Notes: a model not told the origin generated them from the sequence alone. A DNA stretch of 64,000 nucleotides from Campylobacteraceae bacterium (GCA_013373175.1 JABXII010000018.1:111010-175009), one strand, 5' to 3'; shown: positions 35,620-45,365, numbered from the stretch's first letter. Program-made: numbers and translations.

Positions 35620-36117
35620 ATGTTTTTAAAAAGATTAAAACTATTTTTCACTGCTGTTACAGTTTTAGGAACTATATTTTTAATCTATTCAATATACAAT
35701 ACACATAAATTTAAAACTTCCGATTTAGATGAAAAAACAAAAAATAGAATCAATCAAAAGACTATTTATCTACAAAGTTTAGCATATAGAAAATTTGCAG
35801 TTAAAAGAAAAATTCCAATAAAAATCTCAAATAAATTACCTTCTAATCTTTTTGGAGCAGCAACATTTAGTCAAACAGGGGAAATAGTTATATACTTAAA
35901 TAAAAAGAGATTTAAAGAGAGTGTTGATTATATGATTGAAGATGTATTACCTCACGAATATGCCCATGCTCTTATGTTTGTATTTGGTGACGTAAGTAAA
36001 GAAAATGGTGGACACTCTAAAAAATGGCAAAATATCTGTAAAGCCTTAGAAGGGAAAAGATGTAATAGGTTTGTTAACCACAATGATGTTATCTTTGACA
36101 AGACAAATCTATTTTAA
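35620..36117 (+). CDS. SprT-like zinc metalloprotease-domain protein
   Basis: The 165-residue protein has one N-terminal membrane helix (about 8-26) and a C-terminal SprT-like domain with the zinc motif LPHEYAHALMF (HExxH) and the distal GGHSKKWQNIC that supplies a third ligand. Unlike cytosolic SprT, it seems to be exported or membrane-anchored, with the protease domain outside. The substrate is unknown. It is 20 bp after the membrane DnaJ gene. Confidence 0.85.
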   Translation: MFLKRLKLFFTAVTVLGTIFLIYSIYNTHKFKTSDLDEKTKNRINQKTIYLQSLAYRKFAVKRKIPIKISNKLPSNLFGAATFSQTGEIVIYLNKKRFKESVDYMIEDVLPHEYAHALMFVFGDVSKENGGHSKKWQNICKALEGKRCNRFVNHNDVIFDKTNLF

Positions 36118-36178
36118 GACAAAAAAATAGTACAAATAGATATTTATTTAGGTTAAAATAAACAAAAAAGGATTTAAA

Positions 36179-36724
36179 ATGTTTTTCAAGACTATTTTTT
36201 CTTTAGTCATTTTTTTATCATTATCACTATTTGCAAAGGATAACACTATGAGTATTTATGATTTAAAAGTAAAAGATATAAAAGGACAAGAGGTTTCTTT
36301 ATCAAAATATAAAGGAAAGGTTTTACTTATTGTAAATGTTGCAAGTAAATGCGGATTTACTTCTCAATATGAAGGTTTAGAAAATCTATATCAAAAGTAT
36401 AAAAACAAAGATTTTATGATTTTAGGTTTCCCTTCAAATCAATTTGCTAATCAAGAACCAGGAACAAATAAAGAGATTGCAGAGTTTTGTAGATTAACTT
36501 TTGGAGTTGATTTTGATATGTTTGCAAAAATTGATGTAAATGGAGAAAATGAAGACCCACTTTATACATACTTAAAAGAGGAAGCTTCAGGAATATTAGG
36601 TACAGAAAGTATCAAATGGAATTTTACAAAGTTTTTAGTTGATAAAAATGGAAAAGTTATTGATAGATTTGGTTCTGCTACAACACCAGAAGCTATTGAA
36701 GAGGATATTTTAAAACTTCTGTAG
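36179..36724 (+). CDS. Glutathione peroxidase family protein, exported
   Basis: The 181-residue thiol peroxidase has a signal peptide (1-19, ending SLFA). The peroxidatic Cys is in NVASKCGFTSQY, the Gln in GFPSNQFANQEPG, and the Trp-Asn pair in KWNFTKFLVD. The second Cys in AEFCRLTFGV is the likely resolving residue, so the enzyme probably uses thioredoxin-like reductants. The internal Met at residue 24 would give a cytosolic form, but the ribosome site (AAAGGATTTAAA) favours the first ATG. Confidence 0.92.
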   Translation: MFFKTIFSLVIFLSLSLFAKDNTMSIYDLKVKDIKGQEVSLSKYKGKVLLIVNVASKCGFTSQYEGLENLYQKYKNKDFMILGFPSNQFANQEPGTNKEIAEFCRLTFGVDFDMFAKIDVNGENEDPLYTYLKEEASGILGTESIKWNFTKFLVDKNGKVIDRFGSATTPEAIEEDILKLL

Positions 36725-37414
36725 ATGGTAAAAAAGTTAAAGAATCAAGGGCTTTGTAATGAAGTTTATAAAATAAAAAAAGAAGAAAAAGATTTTATAT
36801 TACGAGTTTTCAAAAGAGCACATACAGTAAATATAAATAGAAAACAAGAATTTAAGATACAAAAGAAAGCCTTCAAAAAAGGTATAGCTTCTAAGCCTGT
36901 TTATTTAAGTGATAAGTTTATGACTTGTCACTTCTTAAAGGGAGTTCACAAAGAAAAACTTTCAAAAAAAGATATTAAGACTCTAATTAAGTCCTTGAAA
37001 AAACTTCATAAAATAAAATATAAAAAGAAAGCTTGTTTCTTAGAAAAAGAGTTTACAAACTATAAAGAACTTTTAAAAGATAAAAAATCAAAGAAAATCA
37101 TAAAAAAATCCCTTGAAAAAATCAAAAATAATAATAAAAAAAAGGATTTAGTTTTATGTCATAATGACTTAAATAAAGAGAATATCATTTTTGATAATAA
37201 AGCATATTTTATAGACTGGGAATTTGCCTCAATTAATAACAGATTTTTTGATTTAGCAACTCTATGTATAAAATATAATTTTTCAAAAAAGGAAGAAAAA
37301 ATTCTTCTAAGCTCCTATTTTCCTTTTGTAAAAGAAAAATACTACAAAAGACTAAAAAATTATAAAGTTATTTGTAGAAATTTTTGGAAACTTTGGTTTA
37401 AAACAAATATTTAA
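36725..37414 (+). CDS. Phosphotransferase-family kinase (APH/choline kinase-like)
   Basis: The 229-residue protein begins at the base after the glutathione-peroxidase stop and has the Brenner motif LCHNDLNKENIIFD with the following metal Asp in FIDWEFAS, typical of aminoglycoside phosphotransferase, choline kinase and thiamine kinase (ThiK/YcfN) families. The N-terminal ATP-binding lobe is short and very Lys-rich. The sugar, choline or thiamine substrate cannot be told. It is not necessarily a resistance gene: the length and lobe structure fit a metabolic kinase. Confidence 0.8.
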   Translation: MVKKLKNQGLCNEVYKIKKEEKDFILRVFKRAHTVNINRKQEFKIQKKAFKKGIASKPVYLSDKFMTCHFLKGVHKEKLSKKDIKTLIKSLKKLHKIKYKKKACFLEKEFTNYKELLKDKKSKKIIKKSLEKIKNNNKKKDLVLCHNDLNKENIIFDNKAYFIDWEFASINNRFFDLATLCIKYNFSKKEEKILLSSYFPFVKEKYYKRLKNYKVICRNFWKLWFKTNI

Positions 37415-37476
37415 ATTTTTTTTTAATATATTTCAATATACTTTCGCTATAAAAACTATTTAGAAAAAGCGAGCAA

Positions 37477-38454
37477 ATGAAAAAAAGTATAATTTTTATA
37501 ATTACACTATTCACTTTTTTAACTCACCCTATTCTTGCAAACACAACTAACCTAACAGCACCAGTTGAAAATGAAGAAAAGATTGTAGTTCAAAAAGACC
37601 CGATAAAAGTTGAAAATGAAGAAGAAATTGTAGTTCAAAAAAACCCAATAAAGAGTGAAGTTATGGTAGGTTTCTATGGAAGACCTTATACTCCTTCTTT
37701 AGGTATTTTAGGTGAAAGTCATATTGACAATGTGGTAAAAAAGCTTAAAGAAAAGAAAGCATACTACGATAAAGAATTAGGTGAAAACTTTGATGTAAAA
37801 TTAGCATTTCACTTAATATATGGTTTAGCAACAAGAGACCCAGGAAAAGACAATGATTATATAATCAATTTACCTGATAGAACTGTAATGAAGTATATAA
37901 AAAGAGCACAAGAAGAAGGCTTTGCTGTAATTATTGATTTACAACTTGCAGTTTACACTCCTAAAGAAGCTTTAAAACCAGTTTTAAAGTATTTAAAATA
38001 TGACAATGTTCATTTAGCCCTAGACCCAGAGTTTAGAATTCCTAAACATAGAAAATACCCTCCTGGTAAATTTATTGGTCATATTTTTGGAAATGAAGTA
38101 AATGAAGCTCAAGAACTTATTAGTAACTATCTAATTGAAAACAATATATTAGAAAAGAAAAAACTTATTATTCACATGTTCCATAAAAGAATGTTAAGAA
38201 AAAAAGAGCTTGTTAAAAACTTTGATAACATAGAACTAATTTATAATATTGATGGTCATGGAATGGGAGGAATAAAAGTTCAAATCTATAATAATCTTTA
38301 TTCACAAAATGAATCATTAATTGCAGATAGTGGATTTAAAATCTTTTATAAAAATGATAAAAAACCACTAATGACTCCTAGACAAATCTTAGGTATAGAT
38401 GCAGTTGGTTCTAGAAATATAAAAAGACAACCTTATTATATAAACTATCACTAA
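37477..38454 (+). CDS. Secreted protein of an uncharacterised family
   Basis: The 325-residue protein has a signal peptide (1-21, ending PILA) and two near-identical 15-residue units (residues 30-44 and 45-59, both VENEE-IVVQK-PIK in outline). A globular domain follows from about residue 63 and opens GFYGRPYTPSLGILGES. Further conserved-looking blocks are KLAFHLIYGLA, VHLALDPEFRIP, KLIIHMFHKRML and MTPRQILGIDAVG. The alternating strands and helices suggest a TIM-barrel-like enzyme, and buried Asp/Glu/His positions could be catalytic. I recall similar domains in actinobacterial secreted proteins but know no function. It has its own terminator. Confidence 0.65.
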   Translation: MKKSIIFIITLFTFLTHPILANTTNLTAPVENEEKIVVQKDPIKVENEEEIVVQKNPIKSEVMVGFYGRPYTPSLGILGESHIDNVVKKLKEKKAYYDKELGENFDVKLAFHLIYGLATRDPGKDNDYIINLPDRTVMKYIKRAQEEGFAVIIDLQLAVYTPKEALKPVLKYLKYDNVHLALDPEFRIPKHRKYPPGKFIGHIFGNEVNEAQELISNYLIENNILEKKKLIIHMFHKRMLRKKELVKNFDNIELIYNIDGHGMGGIKVQIYNNLYSQNESLIADSGFKIFYKNDKKPLMTPRQILGIDAVGSRNIKRQPYYINYH

Positions 38455-38467
38455 AACATAATTTGTG

Positions 38468-38502
38468 AAGTAGCTTTTTAGCTATTTCATAAAGCTACTT
38501 TT
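38468..38502 (+). terminator. Terminator of the secreted-protein gene
   Basis: AAGTAGCTTT and AAAGCTACTT pair over ten bases around a 13-base loop, followed by a T-run just before the uvrC start. Confidence 0.7.
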
Positions 38503-38517
38503 AGATAAAATTCTCAA

Positions 38518-40371
38518 ATGAATTTAGAAGAAAAACTCAAACAACTTCCTAACGAAGCAGGAGTTTATCAATACTTTGATAAAGATGGACACCTACTTTA
38601 TATTGGTAAAGCAAAAGTACTTAAAAATAGAGTAAAATCATACTTTAAATTTACCCCAAATTTGCAACCAGCAGAAAAGCTTGGTCCTCGTATTTATAAA
38701 ATGATTACAGAAGTAGTCTCTTTAGAATGGATAGTTGTACCAAATGAACATGAAGCGCTTATTTTAGAAAACTCTCTTATTAAGCAACTTAAACCTAAAT
38801 ACAATATCTTACTAAGAGATGACAAAACTTATCCATATATTATGTTAGATAATAGTGAACTCTTTCCTAGATTTGAAATAACAAGAAAAGTACATAAAAA
38901 CAACAATATCAAGTACTTTGGTCCTTATTCAACCGGAGCTAGAGATATGCTTGATTCAATCTATGAAATAGTTCCTTTAGTTCAAAAAAAATCATGTATA
39001 AAAGGGAAAGAAGCTTGTCTTTTCCATCAAATAAAAAAGTGTCATGCCCCTTGTGAAGGAAAAATTTCAACTGCTGATTATGCTAAATTAGTAGAAGAAG
39101 CTAGGGAATATATCTATAATAAAAATAAACTAATCAACAAACTAAATGAAAAGATGTTGCAATACTCAGAAGAGTTTAGGTTTGAAGAAGCAATGAAATT
39201 AAGAGATAGAATAAAATCTATAGAAAAATCTCAAATAAAATCTGGAATTGATTTAGCCTCAAATGAAGATTTAGACCTGTTTGCAGTAAAGGCAGGAACA
39301 AAAAAAGGTGTTGTTGTTCGTATGTTTATTAGAGATGGAAAACTAACCTCTTCTTCCCATGACTTTATTAAACTTGACTTTTTAGAAGATAATAAAGATA
39401 TTGATTTAAATGAAGCATATCAAAGAGCAATAATTAATTATTATGATAATGAAATTCCACTTTTACCAAGGGAAATTTTAGTAGCCCAAGAACTTGATGA
39501 AAAAGAAGAGATAGAAAAGTTCTTAAAAGAAAGATTTGACAGAAATATAAAAGTAGTAAATCCTAAAAAAGATAAAAAGAAATCCTTATTAAATATTGCA
39601 CTAAACAATTGCGATGAGTTATTAAGAATAGAATCATCTAAAAATCAAACAACAATTTATGAAGAGTTAAAAGAGTTGTTTAATTTACAAACTCTTCCAT
39701 ACATAATAGAAAGTTTTGATAACTCTCATATGATGGGACAAGCTACAGTTGGAGCTATGATTGTTTGGAATGAAGAACTTAACGCTTTTGACAAAAAACA
39801 GTTTAGACACTACAACTTAGAATCAAAAGATGAATACTCTCAAATGAGAGAAATGCTTATGAGAAGAGTTGAGAGTTTTGAAAAAGTAAGTCCTCCTGAT
39901 TTATGGGTTATTGATGGAGGGGAAACCTTATTAAAACTTGCCTATGATATTGTTCAATCAGTTGGAGTAAATCTTGATATTGTAGCTATTGCAAAAGAAA
40001 AAGTAGATGCAAAAGCTCACAGAGCAAAAGGTGCTGCAAAAGATATAGTTCACTTTAAAGAAAAAACAGGTGAGATTAGAAGTTTAAAATTAAAGCCTAG
40101 TGATCAAAGGTTACAATTTATACAAAGACAAAGAGATGAAGCACATAGATTTGTAATAAACTTCCATAAGAAACAAAAAAGAAAAGAAGATAAGCAAGTT
40201 TCACTTTTACAAATAAAAGGTATAGGTGAAGCAAAAGTTAAAAAACTACTATTATACTTTGGAAGTTTTGAAAAAATAAAAGAGGCAACTGTAGATGAAC
40301 TAAAAGAAGTTCTAAATGAAAAAGATGCTATTTTACTTAATAATTATTTTCATGATGAAAAGGAAGATTAA
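38518..40371 (+). CDS. uvrC: Excinuclease ABC subunit C
   Basis: UvrC makes both incisions in nucleotide-excision repair. The 617-residue protein has the N-terminal GIY-YIG nuclease (GVYQYFDKDGHLLYIGKAK, about 15-33), the UVR motif for UvrB binding (about 205-235, FRFEEAMKLRDRI), the C-terminal RNase H-like nuclease (ESFDNSHMMG and LWVIDGGE), and the helix-hairpin-helix pair at the end (LLQIKGIGEAKVKKLL). Full length. It is followed closely by alanine racemase. Confidence 0.97.
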   Translation: MNLEEKLKQLPNEAGVYQYFDKDGHLLYIGKAKVLKNRVKSYFKFTPNLQPAEKLGPRIYKMITEVVSLEWIVVPNEHEALILENSLIKQLKPKYNILLRDDKTYPYIMLDNSELFPRFEITRKVHKNNNIKYFGPYSTGARDMLDSIYEIVPLVQKKSCIKGKEACLFHQIKKCHAPCEGKISTADYAKLVEEAREYIYNKNKLINKLNEKMLQYSEEFRFEEAMKLRDRIKSIEKSQIKSGIDLASNEDLDLFAVKAGTKKGVVVRMFIRDGKLTSSSHDFIKLDFLEDNKDIDLNEAYQRAIINYYDNEIPLLPREILVAQELDEKEEIEKFLKERFDRNIKVVNPKKDKKKSLLNIALNNCDELLRIESSKNQTTIYEELKELFNLQTLPYIIESFDNSHMMGQATVGAMIVWNEELNAFDKKQFRHYNLESKDEYSQMREMLMRRVESFEKVSPPDLWVIDGGETLLKLAYDIVQSVGVNLDIVAIAKEKVDAKAHRAKGAAKDIVHFKEKTGEIRSLKLKPSDQRLQFIQRQRDEAHRFVINFHKKQKRKEDKQVSLLQIKGIGEAKVKKLLLYFGSFEKIKEATVDELKEVLNEKDAILLNNYFHDEKED

Positions 40372-40374
40372 ACC

Positions 40375-41397
40375 TTGCCTAAGATTATTTTAAACAAAGA
40401 AAACTACTTTCATAACCTAAAAATAATTTCTGAACATGCTGGTTCTAAAGACAAAATTGCAGTTGTTTTAAAAGATAATGCCTATGGACATGGACTTTGT
40501 GAAATTGCCTCAATGGCAAAGGAATTTGGAATAACAAAAGCAGTAGTAAGAACCTATGAAGAAGCACAAAAAATTGAGACATTTTTTCATCAAATCTTAA
40601 TCTTAGCTGACACTACTTTTCACGACTATTCACATACTTTTCACATAGCTGTGAATAGCCTTGAACAACTTGAAAAAGTACCCGAAAAAACGAATGTTCA
40701 CCTAAAAGTGGATACAGGAATGCATAGAAATGGGATTTCACTTGAAACTCTAGAAGAGGCTATTCATGGTACTTTAAGGAAAAATTTAAACTTGACCGGA
40801 ATTATGACTCACTACAGAAGTGCTGATAGTTTATCATGTGAATTCTTTTGGCAACAACAAGTTTTTAGGCAAGTAAAAGCTTTGGCTGTGAACACATGTG
40901 AAAAACTTTTTTTGCCAATTCCTAAGTTTCATTCTGCTAACTCTTCAGGTTTATTTAGATTTAAGAATTTCGATGAAGATTTTGCTCGAGTTGGTATAGC
41001 TCAATATGGTTATTTAGATACAGATTCTATCTTTGATAATCCAAAATTAAAACCTGTTATGTCTCTTTGGGCAAAGAGAATTTCTTCAAGAAAAATAACA
41101 AAAGGTCAAAGAGTTGGATACGGTGGTATTTTTACTGCAAAAAGTGAAATGAATGTATCAACATATGACATTGGATATGGAGATGGGTTCTTAAGATTAA
41201 ATGGGAAAAAACCTTGTACAACTTCAAAAGGTTATGAAATTTTAGGAAGAGTTTCTATGGATAACTGTTCTATTAATTCAACTGATGAAGAAGTGTGTAT
41301 TTTTGAGGATGTAAGTCAATTAGCAAAAATACATGATACAATATCTTATGAGATAACAACAACACTTAATCCAAATATAGAAAAACAGATTAAATAA
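40375..41397 (+). CDS. alr: Alanine racemase
   Basis: Makes D-alanine for peptidoglycan. The 340-residue protein carries the PLP lysine in [11 protein letters not shown] near residue 33 and the catalytic tyrosine in [13 protein letters not shown], with the YDIGYGDGF and HSANSSG elements of the fold-III barrel. It starts at TTG three bases after uvrC. It is shorter than E. coli Alr (about 360) but normal for Campylobacterota. Confidence 0.93.
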   Translation: MPKIILNKENYFHNLKIISEHAGSKDKIAVVLKDNAYGHGLCEIASMAKEFGITKAVVRTYEEAQKIETFFHQILILADTTFHDYSHTFHIAVNSLEQLEKVPEKTNVHLKVDTGMHRNGISLETLEEAIHGTLRKNLNLTGIMTHYRSADSLSCEFFWQQQVFRQVKALAVNTCEKLFLPIPKFHSANSSGLFRFKNFDEDFARVGIAQYGYLDTDSIFDNPKLKPVMSLWAKRISSRKITKGQRVGYGGIFTAKSEMNVSTYDIGYGDGFLRLNGKKPCTTSKGYEILGRVSMDNCSINSTDEEVCIFEDVSQLAKIHDTISYEITTTLNPNIEKQIK

Positions 41398-41407
41398 AAG
41401 AGTAACT

Positions 41408-42073
41408 ATGAAATACCTAATCTTAACTATTTTAATTGCAAACTTTGCCTTTGGTCTTAGTTTTGAAGAAGTAAAGAAAATAGAAGAGGAAGAAGGTGTT
41501 TTAAAAGCTCTTAGTTCATATAGAGTATTAGCAAAAAGAGATGACACTGAATCTATATACAGATTAGCAACTCTTTACCTAAGAGGAAAAGGTGTACAAA
41601 AAAGTATTTCTACTGCTAAAACTTTTTTAGAACAAGGTAGCTTATTAAATCACCATAAATCAACTTATCTTTTAGGAAAAATCTATATTACAAAAAAATC
41701 CCCTTTCTTTAATGAAAAGCTTGCTTTTAATACTTTTTTAAAAGCTGCAAATGAAGGTTATGCTCCTGCGCAAAATATGATAGGTCAATTTTTAGTTACA
41801 GGAATTGCAGTTGATAAAGACTATAAATTAGCAATAAAATATTTTGAATTTGCCTCAAAACAAGGATATGAAGATGCAAATTGTAACTTAGCGTTTATGT
41901 ATGCTAATGGAAAAGGTGCCTTCCCTAACTTTGGAAGAGCACATCAGTTTGCTAAAGATGGAGTAAAAAAAGGAAATAAAAAGTGTATAAAAGTTTGGGA
42001 AACTTACAATCTTGAAAAGTATGACCAAGACAAGGGATGGAAGTTTAACTTCTATACTAAACCATCAAATTAA
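41408..42073 (+). CDS. Sel1-like repeat exported protein
   Basis: The 221-residue protein has a signal peptide (1-16, ending ANFAFG) and four or five Sel1/TPR-like repeats, with units such as SIYRLATLYLRGKGVQK, STYLLGKIYIT, PAQNMIGQFLVTGIAVD and ANCNLAFMYANGKGA. Sel1 repeats form superhelical scaffolds for protein contacts, and in Helicobacter related Hcp proteins are secreted and Cys-rich. This one has few cysteines. The partner is unknown. Confidence 0.85.
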   Translation: MKYLILTILIANFAFGLSFEEVKKIEEEEGVLKALSSYRVLAKRDDTESIYRLATLYLRGKGVQKSISTAKTFLEQGSLLNHHKSTYLLGKIYITKKSPFFNEKLAFNTFLKAANEGYAPAQNMIGQFLVTGIAVDKDYKLAIKYFEFASKQGYEDANCNLAFMYANGKGAFPNFGRAHQFAKDGVKKGNKKCIKVWETYNLEKYDQDKGWKFNFYTKPSN

Positions 42074-42077
42074 ACTT

Positions 42078-43049
42078 TTAAATCCATTTGCTTCTTTTTA
42101 ATAAATAGAATATCCCTACTCCCATTGCACTTAATGCAATTGTGAAAAACCAAAAACCATCTTTATTTTCTATTCCTGGTAATCCACCTATATTTATTCC
42201 AAAAAGTCCAGTTAAAAAACCAAGTGGTAAGAAAATTGCAGAAATGATAGATAAAACATACATTCTTTGATTCATCTGTTCACTTATTTTACTTAATATT
42301 TCTTCTTGAATTAAAGTTACTTTATCATTTATTGAATCAAGTTCTTCCACATATCTAATTAATTGGTCAGTAATCTCTCTTAACTGTATTCTTTCATGTT
42401 CACTTATCCATGTGATTTTGTCATTATAAAGTTTATGCATAGCCTCTTTTTGAGGAGATAAATATCTTCTTAAACTTATTACTTCTCTTCTTATTTTTGA
42501 TATATCAGTTCTTACTTGAGCATTGTTTGAGTCAATAACAATCTCTTCAATTTCACTTGCCCTATCTTGAAAATCATCGATAGTTCCTTCCATTCTAGAA
42601 GTTAGTCTATCTGTTAATTCTATCAAAAATTCTGAACTAGTAAAGGGCCCTTTACTTTTCTTAAAACTGTTTATTATGTCTTGAACAGAAAGAAGGTCTC
42701 TTTTTTTAGTACTTATTATTAAATCTTCTGAAATATAAAGTCTAATTGAAATCATATCTTCAGGGTCAGAGTCTGCATGAAGGTTAACTCCCCTTAATGC
42801 AAGTAAAATAGAGTTGTCTAAAATAGTAGTTCTAGGTCTTGTCTCTGAAGTAAGTAAAGCATCAATTGCAACTTCATCAATGCCACTTAAATTAGTAATC
42901 CAATCAATTGCTTCTTTACTTGAGTAATCAAAGTGAACCCAAAGTAAACCTTGTGTTATATCATAATTTTGTATCTCTTCATATGATAAACTCTTTGCAC
43001 CACCTTTTCTATCTAAAAGCAATGCATGTGATAATCCATTTGTATTCAT
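42078..43049 (-). CDS. CorA/ZntB-family divalent cation transporter
   Basis: The 323-residue protein has a long cytoplasmic domain with coiled coil (about 150-260) and two C-terminal membrane helices (about 263-283 and 295-315). The loop between them begins GLFGINIGGLPG, the GxN signature in the form seen in ZntB (GINIGG) rather than the GMN of classical CorA. This suggests zinc transport, with magnesium less likely. It is convergent with the Sel1 gene. Confidence 0.9.
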   Translation of the reverse strand: MNTNGLSHALLLDRKGGAKSLSYEEIQNYDITQGLLWVHFDYSSKEAIDWITNLSGIDEVAIDALLTSETRPRTTILDNSILLALRGVNLHADSDPEDMISIRLYISEDLIISTKKRDLLSVQDIINSFKKSKGPFTSSEFLIELTDRLTSRMEGTIDDFQDRASEIEEIVIDSNNAQVRTDISKIRREVISLRRYLSPQKEAMHKLYNDKITWISEHERIQLREITDQLIRYVEELDSINDKVTLIQEEILSKISEQMNQRMYVLSIISAIFLPLGFLTGLFGINIGGLPGIENKDGFWFFTIALSAMGVGIFYLLKRSKWI

Positions 43050-43099
43050 AACTCAATCCTAAGAATAAATAATTTTATTCTCACATTATATAATAGTTA

Positions 43100-43813
43100 C
43101 TATAATGAAGTAATTGCATCATGCCATTGAACCAGACTTAATCTATATCCTTTTTCTACTTTTAAAACTTCATGAGTAAAATAAGGATTACTAAAAAACA
43201 CTATCATCTCCCCTGCTTTTGGCTTATACTTAATAGGATTGCCTTCTTTATCAAAAAGAAAATTGAATAATAATTCTCCTCCTGAAAAAGTATTAAAATT
43301 CTCTTTTTCACTACAAGAAGAAGCAAAAAAAACAGTTGTAAGTTTTCTATTTACTGCAACATTTTTAAAACCTATTAATTCCTCATCTTTCATAAGCATA
43401 TTTGAATCATCACTATGGGCTTTATAAAAAGAACCTTCTAAATACTCTAAAACTTGAACTTTTGTACTTATTGTTAAAGCTAAAGAGAAGTAATCTTCAA
43501 TTTGTTTTTGAATAGCTAAAAATCTTTTTTTATATATTGATTTGTACTCATCATTTAATTTATATATCTTTGTTTTTCTAATACTTTTATTTGTATAGTT
43601 TAGATAATTTTCTTTTTTGATTTTTGCATCTATAAAATCTTCTTCTTTTTTTATACTTTGAATTAATTCATCACAAATCTTTGGTGATAAAAAATCTTTG
43701 ATAATTAAAAAAGGATAATCATAATAGGGGTTTGGAAGTAATTTTACTTCTAAATCAAAATCATTAAGTCTTTTATCACAAAAGACAAAGTTACTAATTT
43801 GATCTAATTTCAA
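43100..43813 (-). CDS. 2-oxoglutarate/Fe(II)-dependent oxygenase (P4H-like)
   Basis: The 237-residue protein has the double-stranded beta-helix iron site: HxD in FYKAHSDDSN (about 132-141), a distal His in FFSNPYFTHEV, and an Arg in EKGYRLSLVQWH that would bind 2-oxoglutarate. It resembles prolyl 4-hydroxylase-type enzymes. The N-terminus (PFLIIKDFLSPKICDELI) is typical of the family. Substrate unknown. It is a single gene upstream of the ZntB-like gene. Confidence 0.85.
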   Translation of the reverse strand: MKLDQISNFVFCDKRLNDFDLEVKLLPNPYYDYPFLIIKDFLSPKICDELIQSIKKEEDFIDAKIKKENYLNYTNKSIRKTKIYKLNDEYKSIYKKRFLAIQKQIEDYFSLALTISTKVQVLEYLEGSFYKAHSDDSNMLMKDEELIGFKNVAVNRKLTTVFFASSCSEKENFNTFSGGELLFNFLFDKEGNPIKYKPKAGEMIVFFSNPYFTHEVLKVEKGYRLSLVQWHDAITSL

Positions 43814-43893
43814 GTTTTTTCCTAAGATTTAAAGTATGGAATTATAATCTATAAAATAAGTTTTATACTAAAAGGAATCTTAAAAAAAATTAG

Positions 43894-43921
43894 AAGCCCA
43901 GAAACTCTTATTTCTAGGCTT
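43894..43921 (-). terminator. Terminator of the CinA-like gene
   Basis: AAGCCCAGAAA and TTTCTAGGCTT pair over 11 positions with one mismatch around six bases. On the minus strand the stem is followed by CTAATTTTTTTT, a strong U-run. Confidence 0.75.
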
Positions 43922-43932
43922 TTTAAATGAGT

Positions 43933-44697
43933 TTATTTTATTTTATTTGTATCTTCAAGAATATATTTTATATTTTTTTCTTCACAAAAATCTATAAATT
44001 CTTGAAAACTACTTTTTAAAAGTGTTTCATTAGAGGAACTTAAAGACAAGACAACTTGCCTTTTGTCATCTATTATTTTAGGTAGTGATGAAAGTTCGAT
44101 TTCACTTGGAAGTTCTTTCATTAATGAAATTAAATCATTCTCTCCACAAAAAGCAGTTAATGTTTTTCTATATTTTATTAAATCATTTTTATTATAATGT
44201 TTGTCTAAGGCTTCAATAACCATTGATTGACTCATAGAAGGAAAACCTGGGGTAAAGAAGAATCTATCATCTAAATAAAATCCTGCTACATTATTTACTA
44301 CATTTTTAAGTAGTTTTGCATTTACAGGAAGATTTCCCATCTCTATTCTATGGGGATATGCTTCATTTCCAAACTGATTTATTATAAGCTCTTGAGCTTG
44401 TTCATGGTATTGCATTTTTCCATCACGAAATACCTTTGCAGCAATTTGCCTAGTATAATCATCAGGAGTTGCTCCAATACCTCCATAAGAGAACATAACA
44501 GAGTTCTCGTCAGCTTTTATAAGGTTATATATGTTTTCCATTAGTTTTGTATCATCTTCAATTACAAAAGAAGCTTTGTGCGTCCAACCTCTCTTTAGAA
44601 GTTGTTCATTTAAAAAAGCAAAATGAGCATCCTTTCGACGCCCATTTAAAAGTTCTGTACCAATAATTACTGAGTAAAAATTAGGTTTTTTAATCAT
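43933..44697 (-). CDS. CinA N-terminal-domain (molybdopterin-binding-like) protein
   Basis: The 254-residue protein has the MoCF/CinA fold with IGTELLNGRRKDAHFAFLN (about 12-30) and SYGGIGATPDDYTRQIAAKVF, the conserved G-G-x-G-x-T-x-D-D loop. It lacks the C-terminal amidase (PncC) domain of full-length CinA, as many Campylobacterota copies do. Its CinA-type role is probably nucleotide-pool cleanup (ADP-ribose pyrophosphatase) rather than competence. It starts two bases after adenylate kinase ends. Confidence 0.88.
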   Translation of the reverse strand: MIKKPNFYSVIIGTELLNGRRKDAHFAFLNEQLLKRGWTHKASFVIEDDTKLMENIYNLIKADENSVMFSYGGIGATPDDYTRQIAAKVFRDGKMQYHEQAQELIINQFGNEAYPHRIEMGNLPVNAKLLKNVVNNVAGFYLDDRFFFTPGFPSMSQSMVIEALDKHYNKNDLIKYRKTLTAFCGENDLISLMKELPSEIELSSLPKIIDDKRQVVLSLSSSNETLLKSSFQEFIDFCEEKNIKYILEDTNKIK

Positions 44698-44699
44698 TA

Positions 44700-45284
44700 C
44701 TATACTTTTGATTGAATAAAGTTATCCATCTCATCAACAATTTGTTCAATTGTTCCTTCACCAGAGATTACTTTTAAAACATTTTTTTCTGTATAAAATG
44801 CTTTAATTTCTGCAAGTGGCTCTGTATATAGTTTCATTCTATTTAAAAATACTTCTTCATTGTCATCAGCTCTTACAATAGTTGCATCTGCTGCTCTTCC
44901 TAAAACTCTTTTAAATGCAGTATCTTGTGAAACTTCAACTTCAATAACATTAATTAGTTCCACTTCACTTTCATTTTCTAAGTATTTATCTAACTCAGTC
45001 ATTTGCTCAATTGATCTTGGATATCCATCAATTACAACAATATCAGTTGAAGTATTTTTAATAGCATTTACAATTGTTTCAATTACAATATCAATAGGAA
45101 CGATTAAACCTTTTGAAACAAAAGAATCAATCTCTTCTCCCCTTTGACTTCCACTTGCAATCTCTGCTCTTAACATATCTCCAGTTGAGTAATGAGTGAT
45201 ATTTTCGTGTTTCTCTGCTATAAGCTCTGCATCTGTAGTTTTACCAGAACCAGGCGCTCCAATTATTAAAAATAGTTTCTTCAA
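44700..45284 (-). CDS. adk: Adenylate kinase
   Basis: Interconverts ATP, ADP and AMP. The 194-residue protein has the P-loop GAPGSGKTT (9-17), the AMP-binding GDMLRAEI, DGYPRS, and a short LID (VLGRAADATIVRADDNEE) without the zinc-finger insertion of long forms. It starts at TTG behind AAAAGGAAC. In many genomes adk sits in the spc operon by secY and map; here it lies about 11 kb away beside the CinA-like gene. Confidence 0.96.
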   Translation of the reverse strand: MKKLFLIIGAPGSGKTTDAELIAEKHENITHYSTGDMLRAEIASGSQRGEEIDSFVSKGLIVPIDIVIETIVNAIKNTSTDIVVIDGYPRSIEQMTELDKYLENESEVELINVIEVEVSQDTAFKRVLGRAADATIVRADDNEEVFLNRMKLYTEPLAEIKAFYTEKNVLKVISGEGTIEQIVDEMDNFIQSKV

Positions 45285-45365
45285 AAATAGTTCCTTTTAA
45301 ATATTGTTATGAATTAAAAGCAGATATTATATCTACATCTTTCTTATTTTTCTAACTAGCAAGAC

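Noticed and set aside
36725..37414. Aminoglycoside-resistance gene
   Set aside because: Only the general phosphotransferase motif is shared. The length, context and Lys-rich N-lobe fit a metabolic kinase, and no mobile element is near.
37477..37660. The duplicated 15-residue unit as a CRISPR or mobile repeat
   Set aside because: It is an in-frame two-copy protein repeat, with no spacers or flanking duplications.
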